Shown piece after piece: positions 23,113 to 31,954 of a DNA stretch of 64,000 nucleotides. Position 1 is the stretch's first letter. Every line of letters starts with the position of its first letter. Where the stretch lies: NCBI GenBank assembly GCA_965277435.1, contig OZ255821.1, positions 4,898,001-4,962,000 of the forward strand, written 5' to 3'. Both the position numbers and the translations under genes were made by a program. The DNA comes from Bog-105 sp965277435. GTDB taxonomy: Bacteria > Acidobacteriota > Terriglobia > Bryobacterales > Bryobacteraceae. Below the pieces are notes generated by a model. It had not been told where the DNA came from and made no database searches. It saw only the letters and a list, made by a program, of their open reading frames with translations.

Positions 23113-25251
23113 GTGCCAACTACTGAAACCCAAACCACCCTCGAAGATCTTTGCATCAACACCATCCGTTTCCTGTCCGCCGACGCCGTACAGCAGGCCA
23201 ACTCCGGCCATCCCGGTATGCCGATGGGCGCCGCTGCTATGGCCTACACGCTGTGGACCAAGTTCCTCAAGTTCAACCCGAAAGATCCGAATTGGTTCGA
23301 TCGGGATCGCTTTGTCCTTTCGGCCGGCCATGGTTCGATGCTGCTCTACAGTCTGCTGTATCTGACCGGGTACGACCTGCCGCTGGACGAGATTAAACGC
23401 TTCCGGCAGTGGGAGAGCAAAACACCTGGCCATCCGGAGCGCGGCCGCACGGTCGGCGTGGAAGTATCCACCGGTCCACTCGGGCAAGGCTTTGGAAACG
23501 CCGTGGGTCTGGCCATGGCGGAAGCCTGGTTTGCGGCGCGCTTCAACCGCCCGGGTCATGAAATTGTCGATCACTATACGTACGGCATTTGCGGCGACGG
23601 CGATCTGATGGAAGGAATCAGCCAGGAGGCGGCATCGCTGGCTGGTCATCTGCAGCTGGGCAAGCTGATCTTCATGTACGATCAGAACCACATCTCACTG
23701 GCGGGCGGAACCAGCCTTTGTTTCACGGAAGATGTCGGCAAACGTTTTGAAGCGTACGGCTGGCACATTCGCCACGTCGAACGCGGCAACGATACCGAAG
23801 ACATCACCAAAGCGCTCGAAGAGGCCCGCGCGCAAAAGCACCGCCCGTCGCTGATCCTGATTCATACTCACATCGGCTACGGCAGCCCCAAGAAGCAGGA
23901 CAGCTTCGAAGCGCACGGCAATCCGCTGGGCGATGAGGAATTGGAAGCGGCGAAGAAAGCGCTTGGCTGGGGCAGCATGGACAAGTTCTTTTTGCCTGAA
24001 GACTCAGTGAAGTTCTTCCGCCAGATCGGCGACAAAGGCCCTGCCAAACAGAAAGACTGGCAATCCCGCTTTGACGCTTACAAAAAGGATTTTGCCAAAG
24101 AAGCCGCGGAGCTGGAACAAATGCTCAGCGATAAACTTCCGGAAAACTGGAAAGCCGATTTACCGAAATGGAAGCCGGACGATAAGCCACTGGCGACACG
24201 CGCCGCGGGCGGACAGGTGATGAATGCACTCGCCAAGAACGTTCCCAACCTGCTGGGCGGTTCGGCCGATCTAAATCCATCCACCAACACCGCGCTCAAA
24301 GGCGAAGGTGATTTCCAGCCGCCCGAAGCCGAAGGTCCGGCGACGCAGGGAGCTGTCGGTGGTGTCTGGGGTTATGCCGGACGCAACATGGCATTCGGCG
24401 TACGAGAACACGCTATGGGCGCGGCGGTGAACGGCATGGCTGCACATGGTGGGCTGCTTCCGTTTAGCGCCACCTTCATGGTGTTCTCCGACTATATGAA
24501 GCCAGCCGTCCGTCTCGGCGCGCTCAGTGATCTCAAAGCCTTCTATATTTTTACGCACGATAGCGTGGCGGTCGGCGAAGATGGACCGACGCACGAACCG
24601 GTTGAACAACTGGCCGGTTTGCGCGCGATCCCGCAGCTCAATGTCATGCGGCCAGCCGATGCCACGGAGACCGCCGAGTGCTGGGCAGTCGCAGTGGAGC
24701 ATGACGGTCCCAGCCTGTTCGCTCTCAGCCGTCAGAACCTGCCGCATCTCGACCACAGCAAGGTCAAGAACGGGGACGTGAGCAAAGGCGCTTATATTCT
24801 GTCTGAAGCCGAAGGCGGACAGCCCGACGTGCTGCTAATCGGGTCAGGCTCCGAAGTCTCGTTATGCACGAAAGCGCAGGAGAAGCTGCAGAAGGACTAC
24901 GGCATCAAAGCGCGTGTCATCAGTTTACCGAGCTGGTATCTTTTCGCGGCGCAAGATCAGGCGTATAAGGACAGCGTGATCCCGCCGGCTCTGAAAAAGC
25001 GCGTCACGGTGGAAGCTGCCTCCACGTACGGATGGGAGCGGTTTGCCGGAGACGAAGGCATCATGATTGGCATCGACCACTTCGGCGCTTCCGCACCAGG
25101 CGGTGAAATCATGAAGCACTTCGGCTTCACGTCCGAGCACGTAACAGCTGCTGCTCTTGAACTCATGGGACGTAAAGAAGAAGCGAAAAAGGAGTACGGG
25201 TCGGATACGACTAATGTCGCTCCCACTTCGCCTCAGGAAGGCCACTCGTAG
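23113..25251 (+). CDS. tkt: transketolase
   Basis: A 712-residue thiamine-diphosphate enzyme, slightly longer than the usual ~665. The start is a GTG at 23113 with an AGGAGAG ribosome-binding site six bases upstream. Landmarks: HPGMPMGAAAMAY (N-terminal, TPP His), GPLGQGFGNAVGLA, GDGDLMEGISQEAASLAGH (ThDP GDG motif, ~residue 160), GVREHAMGAAVNGMAAHGG (catalytic Glu), and THDSVAVGEDGPTHEPVEQL (~residue 480). It moves two-carbon units between sugar phosphates in the non-oxidative pentose phosphate pathway. The CHAD gene starts 3 bp after its stop, so the two are co-transcribed. Confidence 0.96.
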   Translation: MPTTETQTTLEDLCINTIRFLSADAVQQANSGHPGMPMGAAAMAYTLWTKFLKFNPKDPNWFDRDRFVLSAGHGSMLLYSLLYLTGYDLPLDEIKRFRQWESKTPGHPERGRTVGVEVSTGPLGQGFGNAVGLAMAEAWFAARFNRPGHEIVDHYTYGICGDGDLMEGISQEAASLAGHLQLGKLIFMYDQNHISLAGGTSLCFTEDVGKRFEAYGWHIRHVERGNDTEDITKALEEARAQKHRPSLILIHTHIGYGSPKKQDSFEAHGNPLGDEELEAAKKALGWGSMDKFFLPEDSVKFFRQIGDKGPAKQKDWQSRFDAYKKDFAKEAAELEQMLSDKLPENWKADLPKWKPDDKPLATRAAGGQVMNALAKNVPNLLGGSADLNPSTNTALKGEGDFQPPEAEGPATQGAVGGVWGYAGRNMAFGVREHAMGAAVNGMAAHGGLLPFSATFMVFSDYMKPAVRLGALSDLKAFYIFTHDSVAVGEDGPTHEPVEQLAGLRAIPQLNVMRPADATETAECWAVAVEHDGPSLFALSRQNLPHLDHSKVKNGDVSKGAYILSEAEGGQPDVLLIGSGSEVSLCTKAQEKLQKDYGIKARVISLPSWYLFAAQDQAYKDSVIPPALKKRVTVEAASTYGWERFAGDEGIMIGIDHFGASAPGGEIMKHFGFTSEHVTAAALELMGRKEEAKKEYGSDTTNVAPTSPQEGHS

Positions 25252-25254
25252 GAG

Positions 25255-26208
25255 ATGGCCTCTCCCCTCAAACGATCGGAACCAGTCGCGGCGACCATAA
25301 AGCGTCTGGTACTTGACGAGCTTTCTTTCGCTTCCAAGAAGCTCGTCAAGCACGATGATGCCAAACGAGACAAGGCGATTCACGAAGCTCGCAAGAGCAT
25401 CAAGAAAATACGGGGCGTGTTGCGCGTAGTGCGACCGCTGCTTGGCAAAACGTACTCCAAGGAAAACGGTCATTTCCGAAAGCTGAGCCGGGACCTCGCC
25501 GATTTCCGGGACGCGGCGGTGCTGCTTGAAGTATTCGGCCAGCTGTGCGCCAGGAATGCGGGCGGCTTTGAAGTGGATTCGACCAAAGCAATTCGCCAGG
25601 GCCTGGAACTCGATAAACAAGAGCTCGATGGGCGTCCGGATGCGGCCGAGATCGTGCAGCACGCCGCTGAAAAGCTCGATGCGGCCGGGCAGAGAGTTGA
25701 GACCTGGCCGCTGGAATTGCATCGAATCGAAGATCTCGCGCCGGGTTTGAAGACAACGTATCGCCGGGGACGGCGTGCTTTGAAGTCGGCCCAGAAACAG
25801 AGTACGGCCAAGGCTTATCACAAGCTGCGAAAGCGCGTGAAAGATCGCTGGCATCAGGCACGGCTGCTGGCAGACATTCAGGGCGCGGCCGCGCACGACA
25901 TGGATTCAAATCTGAAACAGCTGGGTACATGGCTGGGCGACGATCACAATTTAGCTGTGCTGCGCGACCGGCTCAAGCGGAACCCGGAGCGTTACGGAGG
26001 CGCGAGTGGAGTCGAGCCTTTCCTGGCGATCGTGGTCCGTGAGCAGGAAGAACTGCGGCGGCACTCGCTAGCCGCCGGGGAAAAACTGTTTGAGGAAAAG
26101 CCATCGGTCTACCTGCGCCAGCTCACCGCATCCTGGCAAGCCTCCGCTCCGAAAAAGCCGGCAGCGAAGGCGAGTTCGCGGAAAGTGACGCGGAGAGTAG
26201 CGGGCTAG
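25255..26208 (+). CDS. CHAD domain protein
   Basis: A 317-residue, strongly helical, Lys/Arg-rich protein with the CHAD pattern: conserved His in AIHEARKSIKKIRGVLRVV near residue 45, LSRDLADFRDAAVLLE, KAYHKLRKRVKDRWHQARLL and LGTWLGDDHNLAVLRD. The two helical halves carry the paired His/basic residues that give the family its name. CHAD domains bind inorganic polyphosphate; stand-alone forms are often associated with polyphosphate granules. It begins 3 bp after the transketolase stop with overlapping TAGGAG as a possible ribosome-binding site, so translation is probably coupled. The C-terminal tail (KKPAAKASSRKVTRRVAG) is basic and probably disordered. Confidence 0.88.
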   Translation: MASPLKRSEPVAATIKRLVLDELSFASKKLVKHDDAKRDKAIHEARKSIKKIRGVLRVVRPLLGKTYSKENGHFRKLSRDLADFRDAAVLLEVFGQLCARNAGGFEVDSTKAIRQGLELDKQELDGRPDAAEIVQHAAEKLDAAGQRVETWPLELHRIEDLAPGLKTTYRRGRRALKSAQKQSTAKAYHKLRKRVKDRWHQARLLADIQGAAAHDMDSNLKQLGTWLGDDHNLAVLRDRLKRNPERYGGASGVEPFLAIVVREQEELRRHSLAAGEKLFEEKPSVYLRQLTASWQASAPKKPAAKASSRKVTRRVAG

Positions 26209-26272
26209 GCACCTACAGTGGCGGTACAAAGCAGAAAAGAGGGCAGGCTAAGGGAACTTATCAAACCGTTTT

Positions 26273-26349
26273 GGCCGCTGATAAACGCCGATAAACACAG
26301 ATTGAAAATAAATGTTTTATCTGTGTTGATCCGCTTTCCTCTGCGGCTA
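26273..26349. repeat. hairpin-forming dispersed repeat
   Basis: Two arms with related sequence (GGCCGCTGATAAACGCCG... and its imperfect inverse ending CTCTGCGGCTA) flank an A/T-rich loop near 26303-26316; the inner arms ACACAGAT/ATCTGTGT pair perfectly. One arm (26307-26349) is found again in reverse orientation at 20365-20407. It resembles REP-like palindromic elements. It lies between the CHAD and DUF155 genes. Confidence 0.65.
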
Positions 26350-26366
26350 GGTTTTGCAAGACTGCC

Positions 26367-27473
26367 ATGAACGACATCGATGTCGTACTCACCGGCAGCT
26401 TGCGGGCTCTTCTCCTCTTTGACGTAGCCGAGGAACTCGATCTGCGGCATCTGCATCAGGTGCTGGGTACCGATCCGCGTAAACGCGAACCAGCCTTCCG
26501 CCATCAGACTCCGCAATACGTGCGTTTTGAGAGAACGCCGGTGGATGAAAATATCGGTCAATGCGCCGACTACGCCGGTAATCCTCTGTTCGGGCGCATT
26601 CGCTACTTCGAGTACGGTGTCGCGAGCGTCGATCTGCAGTTGCCGTTCGAGACTTCCTGGAGCGAACTGGTCGTTCTCGCCAACCATTGGATTTCGGCCC
26701 CGGAACTGGAGCGCCGAGCGCGGCAAGCCCTCAAGGAGCGACTCAATGCTTTTCAAGGTGGCTTGAAGAAGCCGTACAAAGATTGGATTTGGGAAGATTA
26801 CTACATAGTGCAGGTCGATCCTGTGCGGCAGAGTGACGGCACTTGCGTTTCAGCCGAGCAGCTGGTCCGCCGGTTCCGCACGGAAATTGCGCAGATTGTG
26901 CGTGGTGAAGATACTCCACTGGCGATCGCTGAAGAACAGGAAATTCTGCAGGCCAGTATGTCTTACTATCCGGGTGATCTGCTAGTAGTGGGCTGGGTAG
27001 CGGCCTTCGTCTACGATGCGGCTGCATCAGCTGAACCGACGATCGATCTGCTCGAATACGCCAATACACAGCTTCTCGAATTTCGGTACTACGACGAGGT
27101 GCTCACCAGCGTACTGGCTGACGTGTATAAGCGATTGGAAAGACGCCGCGGCATGTGGCGGCGCTGGCGACTGGCGCGTGAAGCCGAAGACCTGAATACG
27201 ATTCGACTCGATTATCGCGAGCTGGCGGAGCGGACCGAAAACGCCATTAAGTTTTTGAGCGACATGTTTTACGCCCGCACCTATCGTCTGGCGGCCGCGC
27301 GCATTGGTGTGAACGACTACCGAGCTTTGGTAACAGAAAAGCTGGCGACAGCGCGCGAACTTTACGATTCCATGGTCAACGAATTTCACCAGAGCCGGAC
27401 GTTCCTGCTGGAACTGATGGTGGTGATCATCCTGCTCATTGAAATCGCGATGGTGTTTCGCGGTAAAGCCTGA
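26367..27473 (+). CDS. RMD1/YagE (DUF155) family protein
   Basis: A 368-residue protein of the DUF155 (COG1723) family. Recognisable segments are GRIRYFEYGVASVDL, the LLEYANTQLLEFRYYDEVL signature around residue 225, and NAIKFLSDMFYARTYRLAAARIGV. The C-terminus has a single transmembrane helix (FLLELMVVIILLIEIAMVF), as in the fungal RMD1 and its bacterial relatives, suggesting membrane anchoring with the bulk in the cytoplasm. The biochemical function of the bacterial proteins is not established. It follows the CHAD gene after 158 bp that hold a hairpin repeat, so it is probably transcribed separately. Its stop abuts the stop of the convergent glycosidase with no gap. Confidence 0.8.
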   Translation: MNDIDVVLTGSLRALLLFDVAEELDLRHLHQVLGTDPRKREPAFRHQTPQYVRFERTPVDENIGQCADYAGNPLFGRIRYFEYGVASVDLQLPFETSWSELVVLANHWISAPELERRARQALKERLNAFQGGLKKPYKDWIWEDYYIVQVDPVRQSDGTCVSAEQLVRRFRTEIAQIVRGEDTPLAIAEEQEILQASMSYYPGDLLVVGWVAAFVYDAAASAEPTIDLLEYANTQLLEFRYYDEVLTSVLADVYKRLERRRGMWRRWRLAREAEDLNTIRLDYRELAERTENAIKFLSDMFYARTYRLAAARIGVNDYRALVTEKLATARELYDSMVNEFHQSRTFLLELMVVIILLIEIAMVFRGKA

Positions 27474-30400
27474 TTACTGCCAGTTATAAGCCGCCAGCGT
27501 CTGCCCATCGTTTCCGACCAGCAGCAAAGCGGCACGTCCCGCTCCGAGATGCGCGCTGAAAGTCTTGGCACTGCGCTCATCGCGGAAAGCAACGTCTTGC
27601 GCGCCTGTCTGCGAACTCACCACGTAGAGCGTTGCGTCCGGAAAGTGCGTGGGGCTGATCAGCACGTCCGGGTTTTGCGTCTGGGTCGTGTAGGTTGGCG
27701 CAACACCAGCTGTTTTCAAGGCGAACCTGTATACTCCGCCAATCGCCTGCAGATTGTCGTTCAATTCCAGGGGCAGTGCCACCAGAAGAATTGAACCTTT
27801 GCCGAGCGGCTTCTGGACGAACGTTTCGCCGGAAGCGAACTCGGCGCGCTGCAGATAGTCTGTTTTGCCGCCGCCATAGCTCAGCATCGCCTGTCCCTCC
27901 GGCCATTTGATCTGATTGCCTGACAAAGAAAGCAGTTCAGGCCGGTAAGCAACGGCCAGGGCCTCACCTCGCGCGGTTGTATGAAAGTGCTCGTCGAGAT
28001 CGAAGCGTCCTGAGACCAGCAGCGTGGCGCCATTTTGTACGTGCTCCAGGAGCGCGTCCCAGGCATGTTGGGTCAAGATCCAGGGCGACGGCAGAATGAT
28101 GAGCTTGGGATCGCCTAACGACTCGATCTGATCTTCCCCCACTGCGTATGCTTCGCTGCGCGCTATGCCATAGAGTGCCCGTACACTTTTCTGCTGCGCC
28201 TCAATCGACAAGCGATTGAACACGGAGAGCTGCAACGATTGGGGTAGCACGATCGCTACCTGCGGCGTCACGATTCCTGTGGCGTATTTCTCGGCCTGTG
28301 TGGCAAAACCGCCCACGTCGCGCATCAGGCTCTCCCAGGTCTTCGCCGAGCCATCGCTACGTTCCATGCCAAAGTAAATCTCGCGGTCCCAATCCCAGGA
28401 CAATGCACCGCTCGTCCCGGCGGCAAATCCCGCAGCCCATTTCTGTTCGATCAAATTGAAGCCTGTCAGCTCGTCGAAATGCCAGCTGCCGTCCGGATAG
28501 GTGACGGGCTGGTAGCCAGTCTCACCCACAATATTTGGAATGCCCGGTACTTTCGACGCCAGTGAATCCCAAAGGAGATTTTGATTCTGACGATAGGTGT
28601 GATTTGTGGTGAAGGAAACTCCGGAGTGGCCGTAAAACTGGTTCAAGACGCGATTCTCGACGCCGCCTTCGTCCTGCCCGACGTCGATCAGCTGCGTGCT
28701 GCCGGTGGCATGAATGGCTGTCACCATCGTCTTCGCCCAGTTGCAAAACGATTCCTGAGCAAACAGATTGTAATCGTAGGCCCGCGCCATTCCTCCCGAT
28801 CCATGTTCCAGATCCAAGTTCAGATCGCGGCTATCCGGCAACGGCACTGAATCGAAGTTCGCCACTTGATCCGGCGTTACCGACCAGGCTGCAGCCAGCT
28901 TGTCAGGCGTGGCATAGTGCTCGCTCAACCATTTATGCCAAGCGCTCATTTCAGCTGGATCGTTTTGCGGAGTGTTGCCGTGCCAGAGCGCATGTGGGTT
29001 CGAAAAGCTGGGTTCGTTTATCAGATCCCAGCTCAGCGAGGGATCGTCTTTGAGGCGATTGACTATCGACAACATATAATTCTGTTCCGCCCGGATGGTC
29101 ATCGGATCGAGATAAGGATTGGTTCCCGGCAGCGACATCACTGGATTGTCAGCGCCGCCGCGCAGGGTGGATTGAGGATCGAAGGCAAAGAACGTGAAGT
29201 TGACGGCGATGCCGTGCTGATGGGCGGAAAGCAGATAGGCTTCGACGTTGCGTAGGAAGCGCTCACTGACCGCGCCATCTGCGCCGTCGGTAATCTTCAT
29301 CTGGCCGCCCCACACTCCGGTGCGCACAAACCGCACGCCGTGCTTTTGCATATCGGCGAAATCGCGTTCCCAGATTGCCGCATTCCGGGGCCCTGAGAAA
29401 TCCCAGCCATTCGATTCGGTGCTGAAATAGTTCGTACCGAAGGGAAAGAACGGCTTTCCGTCGCGCGTCAGGAAATCTCCTTTTACGCCGAGTGCCGGAT
29501 TGTTTTTCAGGCTGCTCTCGTCCTCTACCCAGAAGCCGTTCTCGTAGGCTTCTTCGGCTTGGCCGCCGTGGCGGTAGGTTGCGCGGAGGCGGTAGAAGCC
29601 GGGCGGTAGATTATTGGCCAGGAGAATAGTCGAGTCGAGCGCCGTGCCCGGGCAGGGAAGTCGTTCCATCTTGAGAACCCGGTCGCCGGACTGTAGGTCG
29701 AGTTGGATTTCGCCCTTGTCCGGTGCGTGCATCCGCTCATGCAGCGCATTGCGGAAATGCACGATTGCTTGCGGGCCTTCACCTTTGTGAATGGCTGAAA
29801 ATTGAAGCTGGATCGAGAACGATGCCGAACCCTGCCTGGCATATTCGGCAGCGGTTTTGATGAGGGTAATTCCCTCGGGCGAGTCCCAAAAGCCGCTGGC
29901 CGGTTCGAAATCGAGAAACACCCAGCGTGCTCCGAGCATTCGACCGGCAGTAACTCCCAGGTGATCGGCGACTACGGCTGGAGACGAGACTTTCTCGCGC
30001 TCGTTATCTATCATGTAGCCCAGGCCATCCAGACGGTGGCTCTCGAGCACGAACACTTTGGCTGGGTGCAGGGTGAGTGAAGGGAGAAAATCGTAGCCGT
30101 CTTTCCAAGCAAAGTTCTGCGGTGCGCTCGACTGCGGGGCTTCATACGTGTGCAAGATCCCAAGCGCTCGTGAATACGCCTCCTGCGGTTGTTCAGTATG
30201 GAAATGGCCGGCGGCGAAAGTGACCGGACTACGTAGCGGCTGCCCGCCCAACAAGAGCAGGCTGCCGCCTTCCCGCAGGAAAGAATGGAGACGATCCCAA
30301 GCTTCTTTGGGGAAGGCCGATCCGTAGGGCAGCACCAGCAGGTCGGAACTGTTCAGCGTGGCCGCATCGGTGAGCTCACGAAGGTTTACAAAGACCGATT

Positions 30401-30554
30401 TATCGCCCAGCGCCTTCTTTAGCGATGGCCGCATCATCTCCGTGCTGCCTACCGTGGGAAAGCCCTGCTGCCAGAAGACCACTGTCTTGGCACTTAACAA
30501 AGATGGCAGGATCAGCAGCGAGACAGAAAGCACCCCTTTACTGGATAAGAACAT
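27474..30554 (-). CDS. secreted glycoside hydrolase, clan GH-A (beta-galactosidase/mannanase-like)
   Basis: A 1026-residue exported enzyme. Residues 1-22 are a signal peptide (LSVSLLILPSLLSAK). Residues ~25-240 look like a glutamine-amidotransferase-type (GATase-like) domain common in large GH42/GH5-like proteins. Residues ~350-760 form a TIM barrel: GKPFFPFGTNYFSTES, FVRTGVWGG, SWDLINEPSFSN (acid/base Glu near 512) and NIVGETGYQP (nucleophile Glu near 677). A second GATase-like domain follows (LIILPSPWILTQHAWDALLEHVQNGATLLVSG), then a beta-rich C-terminus. Two catalytic Glu in these contexts define clan GH-A. The substrate is probably a beta-linked plant or microbial polysaccharide. No neighbouring transporter belongs clearly to it. 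Confidence 0.82.
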   Translation of the reverse strand: MFLSSKGVLSVSLLILPSLLSAKTVVFWQQGFPTVGSTEMMRPSLKKALGDKSVFVNLRELTDAATLNSSDLLVLPYGSAFPKEAWDRLHSFLREGGSLLLLGGQPLRSPVTFAAGHFHTEQPQEAYSRALGILHTYEAPQSSAPQNFAWKDGYDFLPSLTLHPAKVFVLESHRLDGLGYMIDNEREKVSSPAVVADHLGVTAGRMLGARWVFLDFEPASGFWDSPEGITLIKTAAEYARQGSASFSIQLQFSAIHKGEGPQAIVHFRNALHERMHAPDKGEIQLDLQSGDRVLKMERLPCPGTALDSTILLANNLPPGFYRLRATYRHGGQAEEAYENGFWVEDESSLKNNPALGVKGDFLTRDGKPFFPFGTNYFSTESNGWDFSGPRNAAIWERDFADMQKHGVRFVRTGVWGGQMKITDGADGAVSERFLRNVEAYLLSAHQHGIAVNFTFFAFDPQSTLRGGADNPVMSLPGTNPYLDPMTIRAEQNYMLSIVNRLKDDPSLSWDLINEPSFSNPHALWHGNTPQNDPAEMSAWHKWLSEHYATPDKLAAAWSVTPDQVANFDSVPLPDSRDLNLDLEHGSGGMARAYDYNLFAQESFCNWAKTMVTAIHATGSTQLIDVGQDEGGVENRVLNQFYGHSGVSFTTNHTYRQNQNLLWDSLASKVPGIPNIVGETGYQPVTYPDGSWHFDELTGFNLIEQKWAAGFAAGTSGALSWDWDREIYFGMERSDGSAKTWESLMRDVGGFATQAEKYATGIVTPQVAIVLPQSLQLSVFNRLSIEAQQKSVRALYGIARSEAYAVGEDQIESLGDPKLIILPSPWILTQHAWDALLEHVQNGATLLVSGRFDLDEHFHTTARGEALAVAYRPELLSLSGNQIKWPEGQAMLSYGGGKTDYLQRAEFASGETFVQKPLGKGSILLVALPLELNDNLQAIGGVYRFALKTAGVAPTYTTQTQNPDVLISPTHFPDATLYVVSSQTGAQDVAFRDERSAKTFSAHLGAGRAALLLVGNDGQTLAAYNWQ

Positions 30555-30765
30555 TTGATCCGAGTTTATATAGTCCCCGGCGAGGCCGTACCTTTCTTCC
30601 GTGTGGACGCAAATACTTCATTGTTACTGCAGGGCAATGGAACGAGCCGGGTTTGGCTAAAACGGCTAAGTGTCACACTGCTATGAACTTAACTCTTAGT
30701 ACGATCCGGTTATGCTGTGGCCCGGAAAATGCTTTGAACTTACCTGAGGAGATGTTAACAACCAT

Positions 30766-30930
30766 ATGCTCTGGTATACCTGGGTGTTCTTAGTTATTGC
30801 GATTTTGGCGGCGGTACTCGGTTTTGGAACGCTGGCCGCTATGGCGGGTACAATTGCGAAGATCTGCTTCGTCGTGTTCCTGGTTTTGTTCCTGGTGAGC
30901 TTGCTCTCCGGACGCCGGGGCGCGGTTTAA
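30766..30930 (+). CDS. DUF1328 (YtjA-like) small membrane protein
   Basis: A 54-residue protein not captured by length-limited gene finding. It starts at the ATG at 30766 with GAGGAG at 30746-30751. The sequence matches the DUF1328 pattern closely: an N-terminal MLWYTWVFLVIAILAAVLGFG helix, then AAMAGTIAKICF, then VVFLVLFLVSLLSG and a basic end. Family members are two-helix inner-membrane proteins of unknown function, often induced by stress. It lies alone between the glycosidase promoter and the convergent nucleoside hydrolase gene. Confidence 0.85.
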   Translation: MLWYTWVFLVIAILAAVLGFGTLAAMAGTIAKICFVVFLVLFLVSLLSGRRGAV

Positions 30931-30976
30931 TTTTCGCTTCCAATATAGGGCGTCGTGGAGTTCGCTCCCGGCGCCT

Positions 30977-31945
30977 TTAACGCGCAAACAGACAGGGTGA
31001 AAGACTGACTGCATGCTTGCGCTGATACTGGTCTACTTTACCTGCAAAATCATTCCACATTTTGTTTGAGTTTACGGCCGTGATCCAGCTAATGGTTTTA
31101 CTGGTCGGGCCTGGAGCAAAACTCAGATCATCCCGGAGCTTTGGACGAGCTATTTGTTTTTGAGTTGTAAGCCCCCGTTCAAACGCGACCACTACCGTGT
31201 CCCAAATGACCCATGGCTTTGTAAAGTCGTCTTTGCGTAATGGCTTTACGCTGCGGTAATACCAAGCTTGATACTCTTCCCATAGCCATCCGCCTATCGC
31301 TCCACGCTGGCTTATTAGTTGGCGTGCGTGCTCGAAGCTCATGGCGAGGTCGCGATAGCAGACGTCGGCAGCGCCGATGGTGACGGGCACGTCGGAGTCG
31401 AGAATCACCTGCCAGGCTCGAGGATCGTTTTCAATATTGAATTCTTTGCCACCTTCTGCCAAGCTCTTAAATCCCATCGCAACCACGCTGATGCGATTTG
31501 ACAGCGACGGATCCTGCAGCAGAGCGGAGGCTACGTCGGTAGCGGCGCCAATGGTCAGAAGTACGAGACGGTGATCGCTCGAAAACTCCCTGGAGGTTTC
31601 GATTATGAACTCGACCGCAGCCCCAGTACGTGGTGAGGCATTGTTCGCCAAAGGGAGGCTCGACCCTTCGAACAAAGGCGGATGATTCAGCATCCCCAGC
31701 CGGTGTTCGACCACATCGAGCAGGATTTTGTAGGTGGCGTGAGCCGATGGTGCAGGCAGCGTTGGCCCGTGCGCCGAAACGATTCCCCGTACATCGAAAC
31801 TTGGACTGAGCAGCAGGTAGGTAATCGCCCACTGATCGTCAATTTCGTTGCCGACGTCGGTCGACAGAATCACCGGAGTCCTGGTCTGCGCGGCGGCTTC
31901 CAGGGCCATCAACAGAACAATTGAAACAGCTCGAAGAGTTTTCAT
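30977..31945 (-). CDS. secreted nucleoside hydrolase-like protein
   Basis: A 322-residue protein of the inosine-uridine nucleoside N-ribohydrolase fold. A signal peptide covers ~1-20 (AVSIVLLMALEAAAQ). The calcium-binding Asp cluster is present as STDVGNEIDDQWA (variant of DTDxGxDDA). Further landmarks are LTIGAATDVASALLQDP, FNIENDPRAWQVILDSDVPV and TKPWVIWDTVVVAF. It would release ribose and base from nucleosides outside the cytoplasm. Its start codon is only 9 bp from the start of the divergent transporter at 31955, which suggests the two genes are co-regulated and function together in nucleoside scavenging. The C-terminal active-site block is less canonical than in cytoplasmic enzymes, so the substrate remains open. 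Confidence 0.8.
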   Translation of the reverse strand: MKTLRAVSIVLLMALEAAAQTRTPVILSTDVGNEIDDQWAITYLLLSPSFDVRGIVSAHGPTLPAPSAHATYKILLDVVEHRLGMLNHPPLFEGSSLPLANNASPRTGAAVEFIIETSREFSSDHRLVLLTIGAATDVASALLQDPSLSNRISVVAMGFKSLAEGGKEFNIENDPRAWQVILDSDVPVTIGAADVCYRDLAMSFEHARQLISQRGAIGGWLWEEYQAWYYRSVKPLRKDDFTKPWVIWDTVVVAFERGLTTQKQIARPKLRDDLSFAPGPTSKTISWITAVNSNKMWNDFAGKVDQYQRKHAVSLSPCLFAR

Positions 31946-31954
31946 TTTTGTTCG

